Assembly: GCA_003602475.1 (NCBI GenBank)
Contig: QQSC01000013.1
Coordinates: forward strand, 1 to 50,324
Direction of reading: 5' to 3'
DNA from: Candidatus Poseidoniales archaeon
Lineage (GTDB): Archaea > Thermoplasmatota > Poseidoniia > Poseidoniales > Poseidoniaceae
DNA: 50,324 nt
Below, piece after piece: positions 33,439 through 42,108 of the stretch. The position numbers and the translations under genes are program-made. The notes below the pieces were generated by a model, which was not told the origin of the DNA, made no database searches, and worked only from the letters and a program-made list of their open reading frames with translations. Position 1 is the first letter of the stretch; every line of letters starts with the position of its first letter.

Positions 33439-34761
33439 TCATCGGTTGCGACGGTTTTTGCCCTTCCGCTTGTTGTTGGCTTTGTTTTGGCTTCTGCGGT
33501 CGTCGTCCCAAAATCGATTCGGGCGCTCCATGCCCTCGGGCATGTTGTCAAAGGAATCGATGCTAAGGCGTAGCCCCCCCAATTCGTTTTGCAACTGTCG
33601 TACGTTTTCGCCTCCACGGCCAACCAACGTAGCGATCATGTTCGAAGGTGCGTAAACGGTGGCTGAGGAACTTCCAGAGAACACCACTTCACAATCCACG
33701 CCAACCCACTGACGAATGACACCTAGCATGTGTTGTTTGGCCAACGCTTGGACTGGGTTGGCTTGGGCTTCTCGGCCTTCAATGGGTACCACGGCAATTT
33801 CCGAGCCAAAGGCAAACATTTCATGCGTCAATTTACCGCTCGGGAACTCAACCACTTCAATGACCGGTCGAGCCAGTTCCTCCTGCATCCCCGTTGGGGG
33901 TTTGACCGTCATACGCAGTTCCAAAACTTGCTGAATCGCACCGGACTCAACATGAAGAATGGTGTCCAGAACTTGGCTGACGAGCCCCAATTCAACCTTT
34001 CCAATGAGACGCTGAATGGCTTCAAGCGCTGAGTTGGCGTGCGTCACGCCCAAAAGGCCCACGCCAGCTAGACGCACATCGGCAAATATTTCGAAGTCGC
34101 GGGCTCTTCGAACTTCATCAAATATTACGAAATCGGGTCGTACCAAGAAAATGATTTCTGCCGTCTTCTCCAAATCTCCTTCAAGTGGAGCGTATTGAGT
34201 GATTCGGCTGTCCAACTGCAAATCTCTGGGCGCTTCCATCGTCTTCACAAGCGCTCCAACCTCGGTGTCAAGGTATTCTGCGATGGCTTGAGCCAAGGTG
34301 GTTTTGCCAGACCCCGGTCTTCCGCAAATGAACACGCCTCTGTGATGGTTTCGAAGCCGTTCAACCAGCCGTTCGTCAAGGTCGTAATCCCCAAGGCTCA
34401 ATTTCGTGACCGGCCGAACAACAGTGATCTCACGAGCGTCCGAGAAGGGAGGCCATGCCGATGTGATGCGCAAATCGCCTAACTGGATGACTCGGCAACC
34501 GTGCCGGTCGATTTCAAGGAAACAATCGCTGCGATGGCGGTTGTTTTCAGCGAGATCAACCAGTCGCTCCTCAAGCGCTTCAAGCGCTAATGTGTCCCAC
34601 GGGTCGGGTGATTCTTCAACTTCAACGAGGCGAAGTTGGCCGATGTGGCCGCGTTTGACGCGAGGAGGGCAATCGGCCTTGAGAAACACCGTCTGCACGT
34701 CGTCCATCAGCAAGGATTCCAGCGTTTCTGGAATTTCAGGGTGGTCACCATGTGTCGCCAT
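33439..34761 (-). CDS. PilT/VirB11-like ATPase with C-terminal KH domain (PINA-like, no PIN domain)
   Basis: 440 residues. The start (DDVQTVFLKADCPPRVKRGHIGQLRLV) matches the linker region that follows the PIN domain in archaeal PIN-ATPase-KH proteins. The ATPase core has Walker A GRPGSGKTT near residue 150 and Walker B FVIFDEVRR. A KH-type domain follows, with LVGRGGENVRQLQ, and a basic tail ends the protein. PINA of Sulfolobus acts on Holliday junctions. Here the N-terminal PIN nuclease domain is absent; the sequence before the ATG codes for another gene. Whether it still acts on DNA is uncertain; RNA binding through the KH domain is another option. Confidence 0.82.
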   Translation of the reverse strand: MATHGDHPEIPETLESLLMDDVQTVFLKADCPPRVKRGHIGQLRLVEVEESPDPWDTLALEALEERLVDLAENNRHRSDCFLEIDRHGCRVIQLGDLRITSAWPPFSDAREITVVRPVTKLSLGDYDLDERLVERLRNHHRGVFICGRPGSGKTTLAQAIAEYLDTEVGALVKTMEAPRDLQLDSRITQYAPLEGDLEKTAEIIFLVRPDFVIFDEVRRARDFEIFADVRLAGVGLLGVTHANSALEAIQRLIGKVELGLVSQVLDTILHVESGAIQQVLELRMTVKPPTGMQEELARPVIEVVEFPSGKLTHEMFAFGSEIAVVPIEGREAQANPVQALAKQHMLGVIRQWVGVDCEVVFSGSSSATVYAPSNMIATLVGRGGENVRQLQNELGGLRLSIDSFDNMPEGMERPNRFWDDDRRSQNKANNKRKGKNRRNR

Positions 34762-34831
34762 ACACGCATTGGCTGATGAGCGCAGCCCTTGACCCTTCGC
34801 ACCGAGGGAAAGCGTTGAAAACGGTCCAGTT

Positions 34832-35185
34832 TCAAACGCCGTTCGGTTGCATCATGTATCCCGTGACCCAGAAAGAGCCAATGAACGACAGGGAAAGGAT
34901 GTAGGCTCCAACAGCAGGGAAGGCCCACACCGCAATGGAAACTTGAGCGAACGCCACAATGCTGACCACGACAGCGAGGCTTTCCCACGGGCCGCTACCG
35001 GTGAGGCGGAGAGCACTGAAGGTCTCGCTTCGTTCGGAAAGGCCCCAAATCATTGCGGAAAGAGCGCACAATGCGATGAGGGTCAACACAGCGTCCATCA
35101 TGCTGCCTTGAAGAATGAAAACGCCAACCGAAGCGACCAGGCTGGCACCGAACATGCGTTGCACAGTCGTGAAATCAAGGCCCAT
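34832..35185 (-). CDS. small four-helix membrane protein, 117 aa
   Basis: About four hydrophobic helices (residues ~12-30, 32-52, 68-90, 92-112) with short loops and one SERSETF turn. No family recognised. The ATG at 35185 is chosen because GGGGTGG lies just before it and the longer frame would overlap the upstream gene. It starts 25 bases after the stop of the Gfo/Idh/MocA gene and is likely cotranscribed. Confidence 0.65.
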   Translation of the reverse strand: MGLDFTTVQRMFGASLVASVGVFILQGSMMDAVLTLIALCALSAMIWGLSERSETFSALRLTGSGPWESLAVVVSIVAFAQVSIAVWAFPAVGAYILSLSFIGSFWVTGYMMQPNGV

Positions 35186-35210
35186 GGCCACCCCAAGCGG
35201 AGGGTCTTCT

Positions 35211-36143
35211 TCAATTCTCGCAAAGAGAACCGTCGGATGGGCTGCGGTTTGCCTCGGCGAAGCCATGGAGCCATGTCTCATGGTCCAGCAACACCTCATG
35301 GCTCGGGTACACCCGGGGTTCTCCGTTGCGGACCCATTCTAAAAACGCCCGTTGTTCATCCTCAAGCGGCGCAGAGACGACCTTGAGGTGATGTGTTGTT
35401 GAGCCCTTTCGCACGTTCAGCCCCCCCGTACCAAAATCCAATTCGGCTCTTCCAAGCGTGCCTTCCACGATAATCTGCCGTCGTTCTTTCTCTGACGACC
35501 ATGCTACGGAAACAACACCGGATTGATGTTGATTTGTTTTGAAACAAAGGTTGGCCTTATCCGTTTCAACCTCACTCTGTTGGACGTTCATGGTCATGAG
35601 CGGCGTTTCCAACATCCAGGCCATCAAATCCAACCCGTGGACGGCCAAGGTGGTCAAGGGTTCAGCCCCTTCCGGGCGATGTCGAGGTGTTGTACGGGTG
35701 TAGGAAAAGGAGTGAATATCTCCCAGATCGCCTTCCTTCACCATCGCATGAATGCGCCGAACCCCTTCATGGTGGCGCAACAGGAAACCAACCATTACCG
35801 TCGCGCCTTCTGGTAGGCTAGCCAACGCACTACGGACCTCGTTCATGCTGTTGCCCAGTGGCTTTTCCACAAGCACAGGAAGCTGATGATTCAAGACAAG
35901 ACGCATCAACTCGACATGCGATGCAGGAGGCGTCACGATGAGTGCGGCGTCCAACTCCTCTTCGGCCAACATTGTCTCGGTCGATGAAAAAACGGCATCA
36001 ACATCAATGTCCATCAGTCGTGTTGTGTCAACATCGCAAACCACGATTCGACCTACCTCTTCCGTGGTTTTGAACTTCTTCAACGTGCTCAAATGGCGCT
36101 TGCCCCATCTACCGCATCCAATCAACCCAATGACAAGCGACAT
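35211..36143 (-). CDS. Gfo/Idh/MocA family NAD(P)-dependent oxidoreductase
   Basis: 310 residues. The N-terminal Rossmann fold has GLIGCGRWGKRHL (residues ~5-17). The family motif EKPLGN lies near residue 95 with the catalytic Lys. AVHGLDLMAW carries the His and Asp of the GxHxxD region. The C-terminal domain is the usual alpha/beta sheet. Members oxidise or reduce sugars, inositols and nucleotide-sugars. The substrate is unknown; a role in surface glycan building is possible. The ATG at 36143 has AAGGTGG upstream; a longer frame starting at 36194 is less likely. Confidence 0.88.
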   Translation of the reverse strand: MSLVIGLIGCGRWGKRHLSTLKKFKTTEEVGRIVVCDVDTTRLMDIDVDAVFSSTETMLAEEELDAALIVTPPASHVELMRLVLNHQLPVLVEKPLGNSMNEVRSALASLPEGATVMVGFLLRHHEGVRRIHAMVKEGDLGDIHSFSYTRTTPRHRPEGAEPLTTLAVHGLDLMAWMLETPLMTMNVQQSEVETDKANLCFKTNQHQSGVVSVAWSSEKERRQIIVEGTLGRAELDFGTGGLNVRKGSTTHHLKVVSAPLEDEQRAFLEWVRNGEPRVYPSHEVLLDHETWLHGFAEANRSPSDGSLCEN

Positions 36144-36240
36144 TGCAGCCACCTTAGACCTGGTGTGTTGAGCAGCCGTTGTCATCGTGGTCAAGCAAAA
36201 GCAATGCCGTACACATTTCGTTCATCTCCACCGTTACGAC

Positions 36241-38547
36241 TCATGCCCTGTCTGAGTCAGCATCAACCGTTGCGTCGTCCTCTCTGCTCTCCTCAGATAC
36301 AATCGGTTCGGTGGTGTATTGGCTTTCGTGTGGAATGGCAATTCTTGCCGTTTCCACCAAGGTTTCAAGGTGCGTTGCCGTGACACCGGCTGCAGAAATG
36401 GCGTAGACATAGTCGCCCATGAAGATTGAACGGCGAATGCTTTGATCGTTCCACCAGTACCGTTGTTGGTCGACATCGCTAAACAAGGAGGAATGGTTGA
36501 CTTCACCATGAATCGACAACGTACCGTTGGCTTCATCGACGCTCACCAGCATCAACTTGGAAACGTATTCGTACGACCATGAATAGCGGCCGTCCTCGTT
36601 TGTGCTGGTGTAACGGTAGGTTGACAATGGAACAGCAAGGGTTTGTTTGGGCGCCCAATACTGGAAGGCTTTGGACTCGTAACTGGCTTCGGACCACGAC
36701 CATTGCCACCCGTCACCGTCGTTGTTGTTGACCGGTGCAATTCGGAGAACGGCGTCGCGTGCAGGTGCGGTGGGGTCGCTGATGTTGAACAACGAGAGTT
36801 GGGTGCTCGACCAGTCAAGCCCCGTTCCGTCTTCATTGGCAGGGCCCATGCCAATGGTCAGCAAGTGGTCTCTTGACAGCGGATGAATGTAGGTTGACAC
36901 CCCTGGCACCTCCAGTTCACCAAGGATGGTTGGGTTGGTTTCGTCTGAGACGTCGATCACCCACAGCGGGTCGATCTGCTCAAAGGTGACAAGATAGGCT
37001 CGATCCCCATCAAACCTGGCCGACCAAATCCGTTCGCCCGGCGCGATACCGTCCACTCGGCCTGTTTCAACCAACACTTGGCGTTGAGAGTCAAGATCGA
37101 CACTGCGGGTCAACGTCACGAGTTGCGACGACATGGGTTCTGGGTTTTCAAGCCACCATCGGCCCCATTGACCGGTGGTGGTGGCCACCCGCAACACGCC
37201 TTCGTACTCAGACAGAGAAAACTGGTTGAGGACCGTCCCGTTCACTCGACCCGAACCCGTGTAGAGGGTGGTGGTGGGCGAACTGATGTCGAACGTGTGA
37301 AGGTTCGTCATCTCGTCAAAACCGTCGTTGCCCCAGAACCACCACCAATCAAAGGCGCTTTCTGCGAGCACAAGGACGTCTTGAGAAGCGTAGACTTGAG
37401 GGTAATTGCCAACCACATGGTCGACATCAAACTCAAACGTCGAAGATGCGAGTTCAAGAGCAAAAATACTGGTGATGCCTCGGTTGAACCCGTCTTCTGG
37501 CGCAACAAAGTCAGCGCATGCACCCTCGCTCATTTGATGGGTTGACACCTGGCCGTTCGTGAGTTCATACACTTGAGGGATGAGGTCGGCGAGGGTGAGG
37601 TTGTCAAGTGCTGCCCGGTTGGACTGCATCGTTTTGTAGGCAATGCGTTCGCGAATCTCTCGACGAAGAGGAGCGTCCTCTTCCCAATCAAGATCGTAGT
37701 ATCCGTTGGGCAAATTCAGCCACGAAGTCATGCCGTGCACGTCCATCCAAGCGTGGGTGACGGTGCGAACGGTGCCGTTGGTTTCCCTTGCGGTGATGTA
37801 TTGACCCTCGATGTACAATTCCCTGTCAACCGTCGCATCGGAACCGTCACTGACATCCAACACGGTGAATTTGGTGAGGGTGTTGGTTCGCCAGTGGTTG
37901 TATTCACCATCCCATCCCATCGCGTCGATGACCGGGCTGTTGCCGTGAATGGCCCACGGGTTCAAGGTTGAAATCACAACAAGGCGGTCGCCATCGAGCA
38001 TCATGGCCCTTGGGGTGCCTTCCAGTGAGAGGTTGGATTCCTGCGTCAATTCCCCAAATGTTGGAACGCCAAACACATGCAAACGCTGGCCCTGGAGGAA
38101 GTAGATGTGGTGCCCGTCGGTTTTGACGAAATCGGCTTCATCTACGCCTTGCTCTTGATTGTTGGTGCCGGAATAATCCGTGCCTTCGGTTCGTCTGGTG
38201 GCCGTGTTGGTTGATCCAGCGGTTGTGGATTCAGCAGCGCCGTCGTCCATGGCCATTTCTGAATCAAACATGATGTCGCCGCCCCAGAACCTGTACTGCT
38301 CTTCGACGGCCTGGAGAAGTTGAACGCGGTATTCTTCCTCGATTGAAGCCTTGAGGGACGATTCGAGGTCATCGCAATCGTCGTAATCAAACAAATGAGG
38401 GCTGGCGACGGACCGGGATGCGGTTGGCGGCCAATCCTCTGGGAGTTCAACGTCTGGCATTTCGACCACGGGGTCCATGGTGCCCAAACAGCCGGCGCCA
38501 AAAAACAAGCCAACCATCAGCAAAGCCAGAACTTGGCGCTTCTGCAT
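36241..38547 (-). CDS. lipoprotein with beta-propeller domain (PF09826-type)
   Basis: 768 residues. The signal peptide ends in a lipobox, FFGAGC, with the Cys at residue 20 for lipid attachment. A linker of ~100 residues leads to the family signature TNNQEQGVDEADFVKTDG (about residues 128-145), followed by a large propeller-type region with repeated strands. Many Asn-x-Ser/Thr sites fit an extracellular place. The function of this archaeal and bacterial family is not known; secreted and lipid-anchored members are common. A TATA-like box sits 27 bases before the ATG. Confidence 0.85.
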   Translation of the reverse strand: MQKRQVLALLMVGLFFGAGCLGTMDPVVEMPDVELPEDWPPTASRSVASPHLFDYDDCDDLESSLKASIEEEYRVQLLQAVEEQYRFWGGDIMFDSEMAMDDGAAESTTAGSTNTATRRTEGTDYSGTNNQEQGVDEADFVKTDGHHIYFLQGQRLHVFGVPTFGELTQESNLSLEGTPRAMMLDGDRLVVISTLNPWAIHGNSPVIDAMGWDGEYNHWRTNTLTKFTVLDVSDGSDATVDRELYIEGQYITARETNGTVRTVTHAWMDVHGMTSWLNLPNGYYDLDWEEDAPLRREIRERIAYKTMQSNRAALDNLTLADLIPQVYELTNGQVSTHQMSEGACADFVAPEDGFNRGITSIFALELASSTFEFDVDHVVGNYPQVYASQDVLVLAESAFDWWWFWGNDGFDEMTNLHTFDISSPTTTLYTGSGRVNGTVLNQFSLSEYEGVLRVATTTGQWGRWWLENPEPMSSQLVTLTRSVDLDSQRQVLVETGRVDGIAPGERIWSARFDGDRAYLVTFEQIDPLWVIDVSDETNPTILGELEVPGVSTYIHPLSRDHLLTIGMGPANEDGTGLDWSSTQLSLFNISDPTAPARDAVLRIAPVNNNDGDGWQWSWSEASYESKAFQYWAPKQTLAVPLSTYRYTSTNEDGRYSWSYEYVSKLMLVSVDEANGTLSIHGEVNHSSLFSDVDQQRYWWNDQSIRRSIFMGDYVYAISAAGVTATHLETLVETARIAIPHESQYTTEPIVSEESREDDATVDADSDRA

Positions 38548-38569
38548 GAACGGTGTTCTGCCACGAATT

Positions 38570-38578
38570 GATATTAAG
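38570..38578 (-). promoter_or_regulatory. TATA-like box for the lipoprotein gene
   Basis: CTTAATATC on the minus strand, centred about 27 bases before the ATG at 38547, in the 53-base gap after the receiver-domain gene. Confidence 0.5.
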
Positions 38579-38600
38579 GGCTTGGTCAGTTGATTGACTG

Positions 38601-39269
38601 TTAAACGGGCAACATGCCCTGCTGGTAAGCATAACCCACTCCGACGGCCACAAGACCGATGGCTGCCATCAAAAAAAGACGTTTCTTGCCTTTCTTCGGT
38701 TTGCTGGTGGCATGGACTGCCGGGACCACGGTTGGGAGGTCAGGCAACAAGGTGACATCGGGTAGAGGAAGGGGGAGAGTCGCTGGGAGAGGGAGAAGCG
38801 GTCCTTCATCGGCTTCCACTTGAATTCGGTTTGGATACAGTGAATCCAGATCTTCTAGCCCAGGTGCTTCAGGAATGGGGCCCAAAACCCGTGACCAAAC
38901 CGATGCAAGGCCTTCTGCGGAAACCGGTTTTTCCAGCCAAGCCACCGCCCCAGCTGAGTATGCTGCGTCCCGTGCCAGCGACGCCATGCGGCGTGGTGCG
39001 ATGAAGACCACGCGCTCCTCGCCGCCGTGTTCCCGCATTTCAAGAGCGGCCAAATGGCCGTCCAATGAAGGCAGGTCAAGAGAAAGAAGCACCAATTCAG
39101 GATCAATCCGTATGTAGTCGTCCACCGCTTGGTCCCCGTCTTCACAGATGACGACGTTGAAATTCTTGGCCTTGAAGAGGTTGGCCAACCGATGGGTGGA
39201 CATGGGGTTGTTGTCCACCAAGAGAACGGTTGGAGCCGCCGTATCGTCAACTTCTGAAACCAAACCCAT
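38601..39269 (-). CDS. degenerate response-regulator receiver domain with C-terminal membrane helix
   Basis: 222 residues. Residues ~15-135 follow the receiver fold: VLLVDNNP acidic pocket, PELVLLSLDLPSLDG, VVFIAP, and EKPV with the conserved Lys. The phosphate-accepting Asp in the LLDxxxP position is Ser, and the Thr/Ser of the next strand is Ala, so phosphorylation in the normal way is unlikely. A Pro/Leu-rich linker follows, then a KPKKGKKRLF basic patch and a single membrane helix near the end (AAIGLVAVGVGYAY). It is tail-anchored with the domain in the cytosol. A pseudo-receiver could act as a docking module. The ATG at 39269 is preferred over TTG 39278. Confidence 0.75.
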   Translation of the reverse strand: MGLVSEVDDTAAPTVLLVDNNPMSTHRLANLFKAKNFNVVICEDGDQAVDDYIRIDPELVLLSLDLPSLDGHLAALEMREHGGEERVVFIAPRRMASLARDAAYSAGAVAWLEKPVSAEGLASVWSRVLGPIPEAPGLEDLDSLYPNRIQVEADEGPLLPLPATLPLPLPDVTLLPDLPTVVPAVHATSKPKKGKKRLFLMAAIGLVAVGVGYAYQQGMLPV

Positions 39270-39313
39270 GGGTATCAATCCTTGGCAGGATGGCCCTGCA
39301 CATCAAACAACCG

Positions 39314-39694
39314 CTACTCTTCTTCCTCGGACAATGGTTTTGAAAGGTCCTCGACCGGTGCGTCCTGTGGTTGAGTGAACGTCTCCTTGACGACTTGGTT
39401 CTGTGCCTCTTGTTCCATGTGTTGCCTCCGCACTTTCGGCGCTTGGGTAAATTGCATTTGCAGCTCACTGATCACCGAGCGAAGCATTTGGAGTTCTTGA
39501 GGCGTAAGGTTCCCATCGGTCTTCTTTTGGAACATTCGCAGCACTTCAATTCCTTCTCGGGCCTCAGGTAGGTTGTAGTGAAAACTTCCTTCTTGATCCG
39601 GCATGTACCCCATGTGGAGCAACGTTGAGCGTTGGAGCATTTGGACGATTTGAAAAAATCTTGCGGAATCTTCGTCGGCGAACATGTCGGCCAT
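39314..39694 (-). CDS. DUF1844 family protein
   Basis: 126 residues. The core matches DUF1844, with HMGYMPDQEGSFHYNLPEA followed by GIEVLRMFQKKTDGNLTPQEL and SELQMQF, the family's DLexAxxxIDlLxmLxeKTxGNLTxeE pattern. The function is unknown. An acidic tail ends the protein. The ATG at 39694 lies 39 bases after the ftsY stop (39733); a longer frame would overlap ftsY by a few bases. Being next to ftsY hints at a role at the membrane or in protein export, by context only. Confidence 0.8.
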   Translation of the reverse strand: MADMFADEDSARFFQIVQMLQRSTLLHMGYMPDQEGSFHYNLPEAREGIEVLRMFQKKTDGNLTPQELQMLRSVISELQMQFTQAPKVRRQHMEQEAQNQVVKETFTQPQDAPVEDLSKPLSEEEE

Positions 39695-39732
39695 GGTGCT
39701 TGGAGGGTGCGCAGGTACTTTTGGCCTGCGCT

Positions 39733-41109
39733 TCACTCAAACAGTTGCTTCAGCAGCCACTCAGGGTCGAATTGCAACAAGTCGTCGTACCCTTGCCCGA
39801 CGCCGGCAAACACGATGGGTCGGCCCGTTGCAAACGCAATCGAAAGCCCGGCGCCCCCTTTGGCGTCGGTGTCCATTTTCGTCAGCACTGCGCCATCGAA
39901 CTTCATGATCTCTTGGAACATTTTGGCCTGTTCCACTGCATCGTTGCCCGCCAGTGAGTCGCCCACGAAAAGAGTAAGATGTGGGTTGGTTACCTTGCGG
40001 ACTTTGTTCAATTCATTCATCAGGTTGGTTTTGTTTTGCATTCGACCTGCGGTATCAACAAGAACCACATCAATACCCTTGGCCTTTGCAGATTCAATGG
40101 CGTCCCTTGCAATGGCTGCCGAATCACCACCACGCTGGCTTGAAACGCACCGGATGCCCAAACGCTCACAGTGGGATTCAAGTTGCTGAATCGCGCCTGC
40201 TCGGAAGGTGTCCCCTGCTGCAGCGATGACGCTCAGGTCGTTGTTGAGCAACCGATGAGCGATTTTGGCTGCGGTTGTTGTTTTCCCAGTGCCGTTAACA
40301 CCCACGAGCATCACCACGACTGGCGTGTCACCCTCGGCAACAAAGCGGCGGATGGAGGCATCGAAATCCCAATATCCAGCCTCCAACAACGATTGCAATG
40401 AGCGTTTTAATGCTGCTTCGAGAACTTTTGAGAGGTCCGCACCCTTACGGAGACGGGCCCCCACGAGAGCACCACGGAGGCTGTCGATGATGGCGCTGGT
40501 GGCTTCAGAGGATATATCAGATTCCAGAAGCACCCATTCGAGTTCTTCGAGGAGATTGTCCAAGCCCGAGCCTTCCTTGATGACTCGCCCTCCTTCTTCG
40601 ACCACACCGCCTCCCAGGTCCACGCTGACGGTGGACCCGCCGCCCGTCTCGATGTTGGCTTGTTTTGAAGTGCCACGGGGTGTTTGTGCAACCTCAACGA
40701 GTTGGCGCCCCGTTGTGGTCCGCATCATGGAAAGGTCAACTTTTGAGCCGCGGGGCCTCGCCATTTCGGTGGCACCCCGTTTCTTCAGGGCTTTTTTTGC
40801 ACGGTCTTCGGCCCGCTTTCTGTCTTTTTCTTGACGTTCGAGGAGTTTTCGTTCCTTGCGACTGAGGGCACGGTTGATGACGGGTTCGTCGTCGTCCCAG
40901 TCGTCCCAATCGTCGTCCGAAGATTTCGATTCTACCTCTGGGGCCGCTTCAAGAGCATCAAGATCTTCCCACTCATCGTCGACCTTGACCGATTCTCGCA
41001 GAAGGGTTGCTTGCCCTTCTTCAGAATCCGCTTCAACCGACAGGTTGGTTTGGTCGGTTTCGTCGACCACGTCCTTTACGCGTTTCTTGAATCGATCAAA
41101 CAAGCCCAT
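39733..41109 (-). CDS. ftsY: signal recognition particle receptor FtsY
   Basis: 458 residues. An acidic, charged N-terminal region (residues ~1-150; the A domain) precedes the NG GTPase. Motifs are GVNGTGKTTTAAK (G1), DTFRAGAIQQLE, the DTAGRMQNKTNLM G3 region, and TKMDTDAKGG (G4) with the closing GVGQGYDDLLQF. FtsY receives ribosomes carried by SRP at the membrane. The ribosome site TGAGGTGAT overlaps the pfdA stop. Order rpl18a-pfdA-ftsY is shared by many archaea. Confidence 0.97.
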   Translation of the reverse strand: MGLFDRFKKRVKDVVDETDQTNLSVEADSEEGQATLLRESVKVDDEWEDLDALEAAPEVESKSSDDDWDDWDDDEPVINRALSRKERKLLERQEKDRKRAEDRAKKALKKRGATEMARPRGSKVDLSMMRTTTGRQLVEVAQTPRGTSKQANIETGGGSTVSVDLGGGVVEEGGRVIKEGSGLDNLLEELEWVLLESDISSEATSAIIDSLRGALVGARLRKGADLSKVLEAALKRSLQSLLEAGYWDFDASIRRFVAEGDTPVVVMLVGVNGTGKTTTAAKIAHRLLNNDLSVIAAAGDTFRAGAIQQLESHCERLGIRCVSSQRGGDSAAIARDAIESAKAKGIDVVLVDTAGRMQNKTNLMNELNKVRKVTNPHLTLFVGDSLAGNDAVEQAKMFQEIMKFDGAVLTKMDTDAKGGAGLSIAFATGRPIVFAGVGQGYDDLLQFDPEWLLKQLFE

Positions 41110-41112
41110 CGT

Positions 41113-41121
41113 ATCACCTCA
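41113..41121 (-). promoter_or_regulatory. ftsY ribosome site fused to the pfdA stop codon (TGAGGTGAT)
   Basis: The pfdA stop TGA at 41119-41121 begins TGAGGTGAT, a full anti-16S match three bases before the ftsY ATG. Same design as at 32171-32178. Confidence 0.75.
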
Positions 41122-41688
41122 GTCGTCAAGCGTCAGTTCCCCACCAAACATGCTACGACGTCGCCCCCGTGGTGCGGATGGTTGGCGGTCTTCTTCCTCC
41201 ACGTCCGGCGCTGACTCCTCCGCTTGAGGGGGTGGCGGTGGGGCAGATGCCGGTGAAGTTGAATTCGCCTCCATCGCCGTAGCCATCCGATTGAAGGTTT
41301 GAGCGCCCGCTGCGAGTTGTTGTTCGGTTTGTTGAGCTTGGGTGGCAAGTTCGTTGCGCAGAGCTTGAATGTCGTGTCGCCGCTGTTCGGTAATGGTGAG
41401 GGCTTCTGACCACGGCCTCTCCCCGAAAATGTTGGACCCAAGATCGATCAGTGCGGTGCCTTCGGTTGAGCCGGCTTTGTAAGGTAAACTTACCCCAGAA
41501 CCGATGGATACGTGTGCCGTGGTCTCGGCCGATGGTTGTTGCACGAGGGCTTTGAGCACGGCCTCGGTAACGGTGTGTTCGGACAGCACAGCGTCCACTT
41601 GTTCGAGTTGGCCGCCGATTTGAGTGTGGCGTGCTCGAAGCCCTTCAACTTCCTTGGCGAGTCGTTGCAGTGTGGCTCGTTCGTCCAT
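41119..41688 (-). CDS. pfdA: prefoldin subunit alpha
   Basis: 189 residues. N-terminal and C-terminal helices frame the family core, GSGVSLPYKAGSTEGTALIDLGSNIFGERPW in pieces, where LDLGxGxxxE is usual and the strands form the prefoldin barrel. The partner helix is QALRNELATQAQQTEQQL. Prefoldin holds unfolded proteins and hands them to the group II chaperonin. The protein is longer than usual because of a Pro/Ala/Glu-rich C-terminal tail of ~45 residues. The ATG at 41688 is chosen as the start of the first coiled coil; the frame extension overlaps rpl18a. Confidence 0.85.
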   Translation of the reverse strand: MDERATLQRLAKEVEGLRARHTQIGGQLEQVDAVLSEHTVTEAVLKALVQQPSAETTAHVSIGSGVSLPYKAGSTEGTALIDLGSNIFGERPWSEALTITEQRRHDIQALRNELATQAQQTEQQLAAGAQTFNRMATAMEANSTSPASAPPPPPQAEESAPDVEEEDRQPSAPRGRRRSMFGGELTLDD

Positions 41689-41737
41689 GCGGTTCACCAA
41701 CCCTACCGTGCCGGGGTAGAAGAAGTCGGCGACGGGT

Positions 41738-42010
41738 TCACTCTTCTTCGCTGACGGCTTGAATTGGGCCGCCGGCGTTGGCGATGTGTTCTCTGAAATG
41801 ATGAATGATTTGCGGGTCCTTTGAGGTTCGAGGGTCGATTTCTGCGACGGAGTCGATGTTGATTTTCCGGCGGTTGATGTTGTGGCGGGAGCCAAGGGTG
41901 GAGTACACCCGTTCGCTGGCTTGCTTGTCGTCTTGAGCTGGGATGTCAAAGGTGAATCCTTGTCGCTGGCTTCCGAACGGAGCGGTTCCCTTCACTCGAT
42001 ATGCCTTCAT
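41738..42010 (-). CDS. rpl18a: ribosomal protein L18Ae (LX)
   Basis: 90 residues, the usual size of the archaeal protein. It starts MKAYRVKGTAPFG and holds FTFDIPAQDDKQASERVYSTLGSRHNINRR, the family's pattern of a basic strand-helix core; IDSVAEI closes it. It is a large-subunit ribosomal protein found only in archaea and eukaryotes. The ATG at 42010 has a TATA-like GTTTAAAG 27 bases before it. The gene leads the rpl18a-pfdA-ftsY unit. The longer open frame is rejected. Confidence 0.93.
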   Translation of the reverse strand: MKAYRVKGTAPFGSQRQGFTFDIPAQDDKQASERVYSTLGSRHNINRRKINIDSVAEIDPRTSKDPQIIHHFREHIANAGGPIQAVSEEE

Positions 42011-42033
42011 GCTCCAGCCGACCCAGCATTTGA

Positions 42034-42041
42034 CTTTAAAC
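42034..42041 (-). promoter_or_regulatory. TATA-like box for rpl18a-pfdA-ftsY
   Basis: GTTTAAAG on the minus strand, centred about 27 bases before the ATG at 42010. Confidence 0.55.
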
Positions 42042-42108
42042 GCGCTGGCGCGGCCTTCGGGAGTCATAGAACCGAAACCTTGAGCCCAACAGGCCCCCTA
42101 GGACCTTC

